From Hahella sp. CCB-MM4 (GTDB lineage Bacteria; Pseudomonadota; Gammaproteobacteria; Pseudomonadales; Oleiphilaceae): a stretch of 64,000 nucleotides of DNA. Positions within the stretch are counted from its first letter, which is position 1, and every line of letters begins with the position of its first letter. A program made the translations under genes and the position numbers. Shown here piece after piece: positions 57,844 through 64,000 of this stretch. The notes beneath the pieces are model-generated. The model ran no database searches. It saw only the letters and a list, made by a program, of their open reading frames with translations, and was not told where the DNA came from. Where the stretch lies: assembly GCF_002260525.1 (NCBI RefSeq), contig NZ_MRYI01000003.1, positions 545,823-609,822 on the forward strand, written 5' to 3'.

Positions 57844-58572
57844 ATGAGCGGCAGGGTGAGCCGTGTAACAACGGCTCACCCCTACTGGTGGCTCTTCATG
57901 TTGAGCGGGCTCAGCTGGGCGTATTTGATTTCAGCCGAGCTGAGCAGCTCCGCACACTCTCATCACCATATGCCGACGACTTCTGTTGCTGTGTTTTCTG
58001 CAAGTCTCTCAGCCTGGTTAATCATGGTTACCGCCATGATGCTCCCCATGCTCAGTGGTTCAGTCAGCTTAGTAAAACTGATGATGCCACGATACCAACA
58101 CCTGAGGCTGATGCCTCTTCTCGTGTTTGGGTATGCAGTAGTCTGGCTAATTGCTGGAGGAATGATAGAGATCCTGAGAGCTTTTCTTCTTCAGATACCC
58201 TTTATTCACCATGAATTGATAGCTCAATTTCCTGTCGGGTCACTCAGCTTTCTGGCGGCGGCTGTCTGGAGTAGTACATCGTCTCGAAGGAAAGCTGTCT
58301 TCGCCTGCAGTAACGGAATCCCCCTGCGTATCAACGGCTGGCATGCTTATCGAGATACGATTCATTTTGGACTTATCAAAGGCCTCAATTGTGTAAAGGG
58401 ATGCCTGCACGTCATGTTAGCTTTGCTCATTGCCGGACATGACTTATGGATCATGATGATTGTCACGGTAGTGCTTATCTATGAGCGTGTCCTATTACCG
58501 AAGGAGACACGGTTAGTGTCATGGATGTGCTGTATACTCTCAGTGTATTTTCTGGTGCCCTGGCTCAAGTGA
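57844..58572 (+). CDS. DUF2182 family multi-pass membrane protein
   Basis: 242 residues from ATG 57844, 16 bases after the tyrosinase stop. Five or six membrane helices (about 14-34, 46-66, 90-110, 128-150, 185-205, 210-240). Signature segments are W-L-I-M-V-T-A-M-M-L-P-M (about 57-68), G-Y-A-V-V-W-L (about 93-99) and G-L-I-K-G-L-N-C-V-K-G-C (about 176-187), a variant of the G-x-x-H-G-x-x-C-x-G-C-C motif. A His-rich loop A-H-S-H-H-H-M (37-43) could bind metal. DUF2182 proteins are predicted metal-related membrane proteins. Here copper delivery to tyrosinase is an attractive but unproven guess. Confidence 0.8.
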   Translation: MSGRVSRVTTAHPYWWLFMLSGLSWAYLISAELSSSAHSHHHMPTTSVAVFSASLSAWLIMVTAMMLPMLSGSVSLVKLMMPRYQHLRLMPLLVFGYAVVWLIAGGMIEILRAFLLQIPFIHHELIAQFPVGSLSFLAAAVWSSTSSRRKAVFACSNGIPLRINGWHAYRDTIHFGLIKGLNCVKGCLHVMLALLIAGHDLWIMMIVTVVLIYERVLLPKETRLVSWMCCILSVYFLVPWLK

Positions 58573-59030
58573 TTATGGCTTCAACATCAATAAGCATACT
58601 GGCTGAGCATCCCGGACCTCTCTCCTTGACTGGAAGCGAGGCAGAAGTCCAGTTACAGGTATATGAAGAAAACCAGCATAGATTCAGCCACGAGTCTTTG
58701 CTCGACTCACGTGTCATCCTGAATTTTCACCGTATTTTTGGTGAACCATACAGCCCCAACTATGACGTGTATCTGGTTGCCGGGACACAAGGAAACTCAC
58801 TGGAATATATAGGGACATTATCTTTTTTTTCCGTGGCCCCCAAATCTCCAGAGAACAGCGAAGGTGCAAACCTGAAAATAAAGATCGAGTCTCCGGTGAG
58901 GGAGATGCTTGGAAATGAGGCGCAAAGTCACCAGAGCATCACTCTCTTACTTAAACCTCAGGACGTGACAGATACCCCGGTATCAGTTGATATTGAGTTT
59001 ATCTTCCTATGCTATGTGCCAAAGGGTTAA
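58521..59030 (+). CDS. Stand-alone KFDV-like domain protein
   Basis: Up to 169 residues. It overlaps the end of the DUF2182 gene if it starts at ATG 58521 (AAGGAG at 58501). ATG 58575, two bases after the DUF2182 stop, would give 151 residues. The core, with N-Y-D-V-Y-L-V-A-G-T-Q-G, Y-I-G-T-L-S-F-F and S-V-D-I-E-F, follows the same beta-sandwich pattern as the C-terminal domain of the tyrosinase upstream and the plant polyphenol oxidase KFDV domain. No signal peptide. It may act as a caddie or shielding domain in trans. This is a resemblance by eye, not a scored match. Confidence 0.7.
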   Translation: MDVLYTLSVFSGALAQVIMASTSISILAEHPGPLSLTGSEAEVQLQVYEENQHRFSHESLLDSRVILNFHRIFGEPYSPNYDVYLVAGTQGNSLEYIGTLSFFSVAPKSPENSEGANLKIKIESPVREMLGNEAQSHQSITLLLKPQDVTDTPVSVDIEFIFLCYVPKG

Positions 59031-59355
59031 TAAACACTCGTCCCACTACCTTCGATTTTTCTCCATCCTGACAGCCCTCCGCGATTATTTTCGCCGCAAC
59101 TTTAAGTAAGCTGCCGTCACCTATCGACAGGAAGGTAATACATTGACTATTATCCTGTATCGACAACTCATTTAATGAAACAAGGAAGCATAACGTCCGT
59201 GTGGTTCGGCAGGAAGCTTATCACCAGAACACCATTCCTGTAGTCCCTCGACGAATAGATCATCAAGAAATACGGAGCCTCTTTCCTTCTTGGAAGGGAC
59301 AGTATGTTTGTACTAACACTAAAATACTAAAACGACATTACCAGGCGGCATTTGT
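59031..59355. other. Intergenic region
   Basis: About 325 bases with no supported gene. A TTGACT box near 59143 could belong to a promoter for the next gene, but no good -10 box follows at normal spacing. Confidence 0.4.
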
Positions 59356-59997
59356 ATGGATACTATTGCAACCAAACCAACCGACAAAAAGGGAAATAAA
59401 GTAGCCAAAGACGGCGTTAATCAAAGCATATTGCTCAAAACCGCTCCTCCCGCAGCTACCTCTCCACTAAAGCTATCAACTGAGATTACCGAGATACTGA
59501 CAGCAGCACTGGCGCAGCATGTCGGCCCGGTGGCCACTCACCTCATCCATAGAGTGGCAGCCTATTCGGAATCACTACCGGAGATGATCAGTCAGCTGGC
59601 ACTATATGTCCCTGAAGGCTCCGAACGACATTCGTTTATTGAACAAGCCAGAATGCATTGCCTGAAGAGTATTACCGGTCATCCCGCAAGATCTGACGTT
59701 CCCAAATCACCCTCTTCTCCTGGCACTTCAACTAATTCTTCTCTCCTTTCTCCGCCCAAGAGAAAACCTCTCCCTAAATACAGAGGCACCGTTGGTACAG
59801 TGCTAAGCGAAGAAAAGGTCCAACGCCTGATCCAGCTCTTAAGCACCTATGTCGGTCCCTTAGCCGGACATATCGTGCGCAGCTGTATGGAAGAATCCCG
59901 CACAGAAATCAAACTCTGCATGGCTATGGCGAAATATATTTCAGATGAAAACGAACGAACCCAGTTTCTGAACAAGGTTCGGTTGAGGAGTTATTGA
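59356..59997 (+). CDS. Protein with two DUF8082-like helical domains
   Basis: 213 residues. Two similar segments of about 60 residues (about 42-102 and 150-210) share the pattern L-x-x-x-L-x-x-x-V-G-P-x-A-x-H-x-(I/V)-x-(R), a helical middle and a closing (E/D)-x-x-E-R-x-x-F-x-x-(K/Q)-x-R. Between them is a Ser/Pro-rich linker (about 110-135). This resembles the small helical domain often found at the C-terminus of bacterial Ser/Thr kinases (DUF8082 type), but no kinase domain is here. No signal peptide. Function unknown. Confidence 0.7.
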   Translation: MDTIATKPTDKKGNKVAKDGVNQSILLKTAPPAATSPLKLSTEITEILTAALAQHVGPVATHLIHRVAAYSESLPEMISQLALYVPEGSERHSFIEQARMHCLKSITGHPARSDVPKSPSSPGTSTNSSLLSPPKRKPLPKYRGTVGTVLSEEKVQRLIQLLSTYVGPLAGHIVRSCMEESRTEIKLCMAMAKYISDENERTQFLNKVRLRSY

Positions 59998-60018
59998 TTC
60001 ATTTCTGAAAGAGGAAGT

Positions 60019-60083
60019 GGGCGGTAGGCTTATCTGTTTTCGATAGTATAGCCAGTTTCGGAGTACAACCGAACTTACCGCCC
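60019..60083. ncRNA. Structured three-way-junction element between convergent genes
   Basis: GGGCGGTA (60019-60026) pairs perfectly with TACCGCCC (60076-60083). Inside are two adjoining hairpins with no unpaired base between the three helices: GGCTTATC with GATA and AGCC (60027-60053, one 4-base bulge) and AGTT-CGG with CCG-AACT (60054-60075, one bulged T, loop AGTACAA). It occupies most of the 96-base gap between two stop codons. It could be a terminator, a repeat element, a folded single-strand recombination site or a small RNA. The strand is not determined. Confidence 0.55.
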
Positions 60084-60093
60084 TATTACATCA

Positions 60094-61119
60094 TCAGAAC
60101 TTCGAAAGGTAGTTCTTAACGTCTTCCTGAGCGACATCATTATAAAAAATATCCTTGCGCCCTCTATATTGCTCAGGAACTTTACCTGTAGATATACGCC
60201 TTGTCCCTTTGAAACGCGTGCCTTCGGCAATCGTCATGAAAGGGTTCACTTCTGTCCTTATTCCCATCTCTTCTTTGACGTCATAAGGCAAGGAAATCTG
60301 CAACAGCTCTTCTCCATTAATACTCTCCATGTGCCATGAGCCTTCAGCAGATAACAAACCATACGAAGGCCAAAAATACTTATAGGCATAAACAGTTCCC
60401 TCTTCGTCAAAAAAGAGCGATAGACCTAACCAATAAAAACCGTTGGCGACATTAGGTGCGTCAGTATGCAAATGTGACTGAAGCCAATCATCCAAACTAC
60501 CGGGCCCATATGACAAGATACCCATGCAATCTGTGCCGCACCACTCTGATTCAATCGCGACTGAATCACGAGAAAACTCGCGCTGTATCACATAGGCTTT
60601 TGCTCCTTGACTAAACAGAAGATCAGATCCCCAGGTAATTTCTTCACCAAGAATATCATGTAACGAATTGCCCAAATTTTTATCAGTCAGATCTACCTCC
60701 GCCAATACATTAAACTCCATATCAACGGTCCCATTAGTGCTGACTAATTTGCCATTATCACTTAAGGAAAAGGCCCTCGATTCCACACTTTTACCAAGCT
60801 TCCAGCCGTCAGGTTCCATCAAATAATTCAGGATCCCACCTTCTGTATAGGACTTATCCCTACCTTCAATCCAACCATCCGTCTCTCGATATAACTTTTG
60901 GACAACGCCAATTTGATTGTTTTTATCCAGAAAATATTCGTCAAAATACTCTTCCATAGTGCGGGAGTCCCAAAGAAAAACCCCACCAGTAGTTAAATCA
61001 GAGATAAAGTTCGCATTAGCTGTAGCTTCTTCTTTTTCTATAGCTGGATCTGAATCACTTTGGTTGCTGCATGCAACGACAAAGAGACACGCGACAAGAG
61101 AAATTAGAAGCCTTTCCAT
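60094..61119 (-). CDS. Unrecognised lipoprotein
   Basis: 341 residues from the ATG at 61119. The signal ends F-V-V-A-C (Cys about 17) and is a lipobox, followed by a Ser/Asp/Glu-rich linker. The remainder is beta-rich with a Cys pair (W-C-G-T-D-C, about 193-198) and no known motif. The gene is in a region whose genes differ in style from the rest of the window. An ATG 15 bases earlier is possible but spoils the signal charge pattern little. Confidence 0.7.
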   Translation of the reverse strand: MERLLISLVACLFVVACSNQSDSDPAIEKEEATANANFISDLTTGGVFLWDSRTMEEYFDEYFLDKNNQIGVVQKLYRETDGWIEGRDKSYTEGGILNYLMEPDGWKLGKSVESRAFSLSDNGKLVSTNGTVDMEFNVLAEVDLTDKNLGNSLHDILGEEITWGSDLLFSQGAKAYVIQREFSRDSVAIESEWCGTDCMGILSYGPGSLDDWLQSHLHTDAPNVANGFYWLGLSLFFDEEGTVYAYKYFWPSYGLLSAEGSWHMESINGEELLQISLPYDVKEEMGIRTEVNPFMTIAEGTRFKGTRRISTGKVPEQYRGRKDIFYNDVAQEDVKNYLSKF

Positions 61120-61325
61120 GAGTACCCTGAACATTATTTACTATTTCCAAAACACAAAAAGGCGATATTTTATCATCAGGCACAGAGCATCGCCATCAAC
61201 CTCATGCTCCTATGAAGTTTCGATTGAGCATCTGTTGATTCGACAACTGGTGGCAGAATGCCTATGCTTTCATGCTCTGACTTGTCATAGAGACTGTGGG
61301 AGATTGGTCCACATAAATGGGCTTG

Positions 61326-61607
61326 TTATAAGCCCTGTACTTTGTGCGCAATTTTAATGGTCTGTTCGGTATTCTTAGTGACCACCAACCGGTCAAGTTG
61401 AACCTCACTGTGCGAAGCCATTTCCCCATAAACTTGGTTACTGCTTCTAACGTCTTCACCAAAGAACTTATCAGCTTTCGCAGCCTTGACTGAATCAATA
61501 ATGTTTTGAGCAAAATCGAGCAACTCTTGTTCAGTTCCAACAAGAAAAGCCTCATTCCAACCTGTTTGCGCAGTGATTACCACGCCGTCAATATCCTTGT
61601 CTGGCAT
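61326..61607 (-). CDS. Small soluble protein, possibly Imm32-like
   Basis: 93 residues, mixed alpha/beta. The N-terminal strand-turn-helix (G-V-V-I-T-A-Q-T-G-W-N-E-A-F-L-V-G-T-E-Q-E-L, then F-A-Q-N-I-I) resembles the Imm32 fold of polymorphic toxin immunity proteins. The similarity is weak, and no toxin gene is visible beside it. Its ribosome site is poor. An overlapping frame (61262-61555) is less protein-like. Confidence 0.5.
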   Translation of the reverse strand: MPDKDIDGVVITAQTGWNEAFLVGTEQELLDFAQNIIDSVKAAKADKFFGEDVRSSNQVYGEMASHSEVQLDRLVVTKNTEQTIKIAHKVQGL

Positions 61608-61726
61608 TCAATATCTAGCTCTTGAAGTTCTAACGAATATAAGCGCCTAACTAAAAGTCTCCAAAGACACCTTCGCCATAAATATCTCGGACACAAGCTA
61701 CCGCATCGAGCAACATTTACAGGACG

Positions 61727-62104
61727 CTACCAACCCCCATCGTTGGGGTGAATTGATTTACTGCCAGCATACCTATTTTCAAAAAACAAAAGAATTGTGT
61801 CATTTACCTTCAAAGCCCTGGTTTGCTCGCCTAACTCCATATTAAGTTCAGCACTCGACATTTCTCTTACGAATTCTCCTCGTTTAGATGCAACTCGATA
61901 GATATTTTCAAATGACGCATCCACACCTGAACCTAGAAAAATCTGCTCAACTTCATATGTGCTAACGACTTGATTTACGAGCGCCTCCTTCCAGTACTTA
62001 CCCCACAAAAACAAAACCAGGTTTCCAGCCAGGGATATTAATAGCACTAAAAGAACTCCGTACTTCCGTACCCAAAGTTTCATTCGCAAATACGACACCC
62101 TCAT
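61727..62104 (-). CDS. Small bitopic membrane protein, unknown
   Basis: 125 residues from ATG 62104, chosen because GGGGATTC precedes it. One membrane helix (about 15-38), a short Lys/Trp turn and then a hydrophilic domain outside the cytoplasm. No family recognised. Neighbours are also unknown genes. Confidence 0.6.
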   Translation of the reverse strand: MRVSYLRMKLWVRKYGVLLVLLISLAGNLVLFLWGKYWKEALVNQVVSTYEVEQIFLGSGVDASFENIYRVASKRGEFVREMSSAELNMELGEQTRALKVNDTILLFFENRYAGSKSIHPNDGGW

Positions 62105-62363
62105 GAATCCCCATCGAATAAGAAGCGCAATATAACGCACTATGCCATGCTAATGACAACCGCGACCGCTATCGGTTGACCTACATCGTCAACCCCTAAT
62201 TCATCAGCGACGGTGACCATAGATTTGTATTGAAAGGGTGGTCATTGCCAGAGAGGAACGCCCGATGGACACACCGGGCGACACAATGATAAAAATGGAC
62301 TCAGAGAGAAATGAACTCCTTGCTTGTTCAAATTTTCTTGGTCTCTAAACAACAATAAGAGTA

Positions 62364-62387
62364 GTTAGCGATTGCAGTTCCGCTAAC
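62364..62387. terminator. Hairpin overlapping the PEP-CTERM stop codon
   Basis: GTTAGCG (62364-62370) pairs perfectly with CGCTAAC (62381-62387). There is no T-run on the minus strand. The gap 62141-62382 also has a hairpin at 62259-62280 (CGCCCG/CGGGCG). Confidence 0.4.
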
Positions 62388-63054
62388 TAATCCTCAGGGC
62401 TCCACCCCTTTTCCTTGCTGGCTTTTTGGCTGTGCATCTTCTGGCAAAAATTGATATTCCAATAGCCAGTATAAAAATACTTCCAGGTTCTGAAACAGTA
62501 TTTACTCGGACAGAATCAATGGATAGAGACCGAGTAAGATACTCTCCCACCTTACCGCCACCTAGTGAGGTATCTTGATTCTGTGAATTAATCATCACAG
62601 GGTAACCCAATTCGCCCTGAAATAAATCAGTGCCATATGAGTTGAATACAATCGATGTTATTCCGAAGAACTCATCCTCAGAAAAATGTAACTTGAGCCT
62701 CAGTAGGTTCCAATCTGCATCATTCGTACTAAAGGTAGCATCCAATCTACTAACAGTTTTCTTGATACCATTTAAGAAAAATTGGACATCATCAACATAT
62801 AGATAGTTATAGTATATACGTGACACATAATCCTCTACACTGTCTGGTTCATCGAAGGAACCAAGAGTGAATAAGACATCGTAATTTGAACCATCATCAG
62901 TCAAATCATGAGTATTTCCATCTCCTCCAAAAATAGCAGAAGTGCTATTTCGGTCATCTTCAATAATTCCTGATACCTTATAGTTGATAAAACTTGCACC
63001 AGCTGATTTGCTTACCATCAGAAAAATAAAAAGTAACGATATTTTGAAATTCAT
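62383..63054 (-). CDS. PEP-CTERM sorting domain protein
   Basis: 223 residues from ATG 63054. A signal peptide of about 19 residues (to A-G-A) opens the protein. The middle is beta-rich, Asp- and Asn-rich, like other secreted matrix proteins. Near the C-terminus V-S-E-P-G-S is followed by a hydrophobic helix (I-F-I-L-A-I-G-I-S-I-F-A) and R-R, the PEP-CTERM signal cut by exosortase. It is therefore expected at the surface or in an exopolysaccharide matrix. After the Arg pair there is an unusually long basic tail (about 15 residues). No exosortase gene is in the window. Confidence 0.82.
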   Translation of the reverse strand: MNFKISLLFIFLMVSKSAGASFINYKVSGIIEDDRNSTSAIFGGDGNTHDLTDDGSNYDVLFTLGSFDEPDSVEDYVSRIYYNYLYVDDVQFFLNGIKKTVSRLDATFSTNDADWNLLRLKLHFSEDEFFGITSIVFNSYGTDLFQGELGYPVMINSQNQDTSLGGGKVGEYLTRSLSIDSVRVNTVSEPGSIFILAIGISIFARRCTAKKPARKRGGALRIS

Positions 63055-63143
63055 AATTTCCGTATTCCAATTTTGTAATTCAGATCCCGTACTGCACTGC
63101 CAGACAGACACGTAGGCTCAAAACATAAACGCCGCCCACCATA

Positions 63144-63159
63144 GGCAAATTTCAAGCCA
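63144..63159 (-). promoter_or_regulatory. Candidate sigma-54 promoter of the PEP-CTERM gene
   Basis: On the minus strand TGGCTTGAAATTTGCC keeps GG and GC ten bases apart and matches the TGGCACG-N4-TTGC consensus except at two positions. It is about 90 bases before the ATG. Two AC(T/G)GGACAT-like copies at 63203-63211 and 63221-63228 could be activator sites. Sigma-54 control through PrsK/PrsR is known for PEP-CTERM genes. Confidence 0.55.
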
Positions 63160-63396
63160 GACAGAAAACCAAAAACAAATCATAAAGTTACATATTCCCA
63201 AAACTGGACATGTAAAAAATACGGACATTTCGTGGAAGATTTCAGAACCGCCAAACAGGCACATAAGTGATGGCGTTCGACCAATCAGCTAAATACAGCA
63301 GAGCCCTTGGAAATCGTCAGGCGAGATGCTATAGAATGACGATTAGACAGCACCTTGATATTGCTGCTGAGCACTAGGTATTAAATATTTTAGCTT

Positions 63397-63840
63397 ATGG
63401 ACGTTATTAAATTTTACAGCGTATCTGATGAATACGGCGCGTTCTCAAATTTTTCAGCTTATCCCATAAAATTGAAAGGTAAAGTTTGGCCAACCTCCGA
63501 ACACTACTTTCAAGCAATGAAATTCTTATCCGCTGAGGATCAAGAGCAAATCAGAAAAGCCAAGTCACCAATGCTAGCAGCTCGAATGGGGCGTGACAGA
63601 AAAAAGAAAATCAGAAAAAATTGGGATTCAGTTAAAAACTCAGTAATGAAAGAAGCATTACTGGCCAAGTTTTCACAGCATGACGATCTCAAAAATTTAT
63701 TGATTAGCACCAGGCCTGCCAAACTAGTTGAGCATACCTCAAACGATAGCTATTGGGGCGATGGTGGAGGCCGAGGAAAAAACATGCTCGGCCAAATTTT
63801 AATGGAAGTTAGAGAAACTTTATTTACTTGCGCTGATTAA
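63397..63840 (+). CDS. NADAR family protein (YbiA-like)
   Basis: 147 residues of the NADAR/YbiA family. The pattern E-Y-G-A-F-S-N-F-S (about 12-20), W-P-T-S-E-H-Y-F-Q-A-M-K-F (about 31-43, with catalytic-site Glu and His), the K-A-K-S-P-x-x-A-A-x-x-G segment and W-G-D-G-G-G-R-G-x-N near the end are all present. Family members hydrolyse N-glycosidic bonds, either of riboflavin pathway intermediates (YbiA/RibX) or of ADP-ribosylated guanine, where some are antitoxins to DarT1. No DarT gene is nearby. The start is TTATGG with a weak ribosome site. Confidence 0.9.
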   Translation: MDVIKFYSVSDEYGAFSNFSAYPIKLKGKVWPTSEHYFQAMKFLSAEDQEQIRKAKSPMLAARMGRDRKKKIRKNWDSVKNSVMKEALLAKFSQHDDLKNLLISTRPAKLVEHTSNDSYWGDGGGRGKNMLGQILMEVRETLFTCAD

Positions 63841-63933
63841 ACTAAGTGTTTCAACCTGACTAAAGTTATTATTTGGAATAGTTTCAATCTGATCTGACAC
63901 TTCTTCTTGAAAAAGAGAGGGTTACCGGTTTTG

Positions 63934-64000
63934 ATGGAGGTGCCAACCATTCATCGAAACACACAAAGGATAACCCTCATGCAACATAGTAACCAACGAA
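63934..64000 (+). CDS. Start of an unknown ORF running off the window
   Basis: An open frame starts at ATG 63934 and, in the same frame, at ATG 63980, and continues past the last base. Only 22 codons are seen. The basic, Gln-rich beginning could be a mobile-element protein, but nothing here proves it. Confidence 0.25.
   Translation, partial: MEVPTIHRNTQRITLMQHSNQR

Noticed and set aside
61262..61555. Alternative frame overlapping the possible Imm32-like gene
   Set aside because: Poorer composition and no family pattern.
61645..61651. GCCTAAC as an attC R'' box
   Set aside because: No matching GTTRRRY box at a suitable distance.
62364..62387. GTTAGCG...CGCTAAC as an integron attC site
   Set aside because: attC needs an RYYYAAC box first and GTTRRRY last. 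Here the order is reversed, and no second pair or integrase was found.
63841..64000. Insertion sequence left end at the window edge
   Set aside because: Only 67 bases of an open frame are visible, and no inverted repeat can be checked.

Overview
The window reads as a chromosomal segment of a free-living, aerobic, Gram-negative gammaproteobacterium, probably marine. Supporting signs are the type II secretion genes gspN-gspC-gspD, an iron-type superoxide dismutase, purE-purK, groES-groEL with fxsA beside them, several lipoproteins, a PEP-CTERM protein and many secreted hydrolases. I cannot name the genus from sequence alone. I saw no tRNA, rRNA or CRISPR array.

Layout. 0-9.5 kb holds housekeeping and signalling genes: a coiled-coil membrane protein, purE-purK, sodB, an EAL c-di-GMP phosphodiesterase with a degenerate GGDEF domain, and a lemA-M48 protease pair. 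9.6-16.5 kb (minus strand) carries gspD-gspC-gspN, groEL-groES behind a near-consensus sigma-32 promoter, and fxsA. 16.7-19.7 kb has an SDR reductase, an alkyltransferase-like DNA repair protein, a lipase-like hydrolase and an FMN reductase. 19.8-32.2 kb (all minus) is a run of exported proteins: an esterase with an extra C-terminal domain, a small haem-oxidase-like membrane protein, a trypsin-like protease with PKD and PPC domains, an ImpA/M60-like metalloprotease lipoprotein, a metallophosphoesterase with two DNRLRE domains, and a cytochrome b protein with an ethylbenzene-dehydrogenase-type haem domain coupled to a DUF1566-type protein. 32.5-40.4 kb is mixed: a solute-binding protein, an old-yellow-enzyme/HxlR divergent pair, an abundant-repeat envelope protein and sixA. 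40.4-49.3 kb is an oppABCDF-pepP peptide uptake and cleavage operon with a likely regulator. 49.9-56.0 kb has an M4 protease, a LysR/oxidoreductase divergent pair and an alkyl sulfatase. 56.4-59.0 kb is a tyrosinase operon with a DUF2182 membrane protein and a stand-alone KFDV-like protein. 59.3-64 kb looks like accessory DNA: small unknown genes, a possible immunity protein, a PEP-CTERM protein with a candidate sigma-54 promoter, a NADAR protein and the start of an unknown ORF at the edge.

How it fits together: the secretin genes and the many signal-peptide-bearing hydrolases suggest a polymer-degrading lifestyle. Peptides released by the proteases could be taken up by Opp and trimmed by PepP.

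The most unusual signal is not a gene. From about 3.4 to 56.1 kb, at least sixteen gene borders carry a short tandem array (units of 8-21 bp). Each array has its own unrelated unit, often starting exactly at a stop codon, and four run into or against coding sequence. No comparable array was seen between 56.1 and 64 kb. A second striking element is a 65-nt three-way-junction fold that fills the gap between two convergent genes at 60.0 kb.
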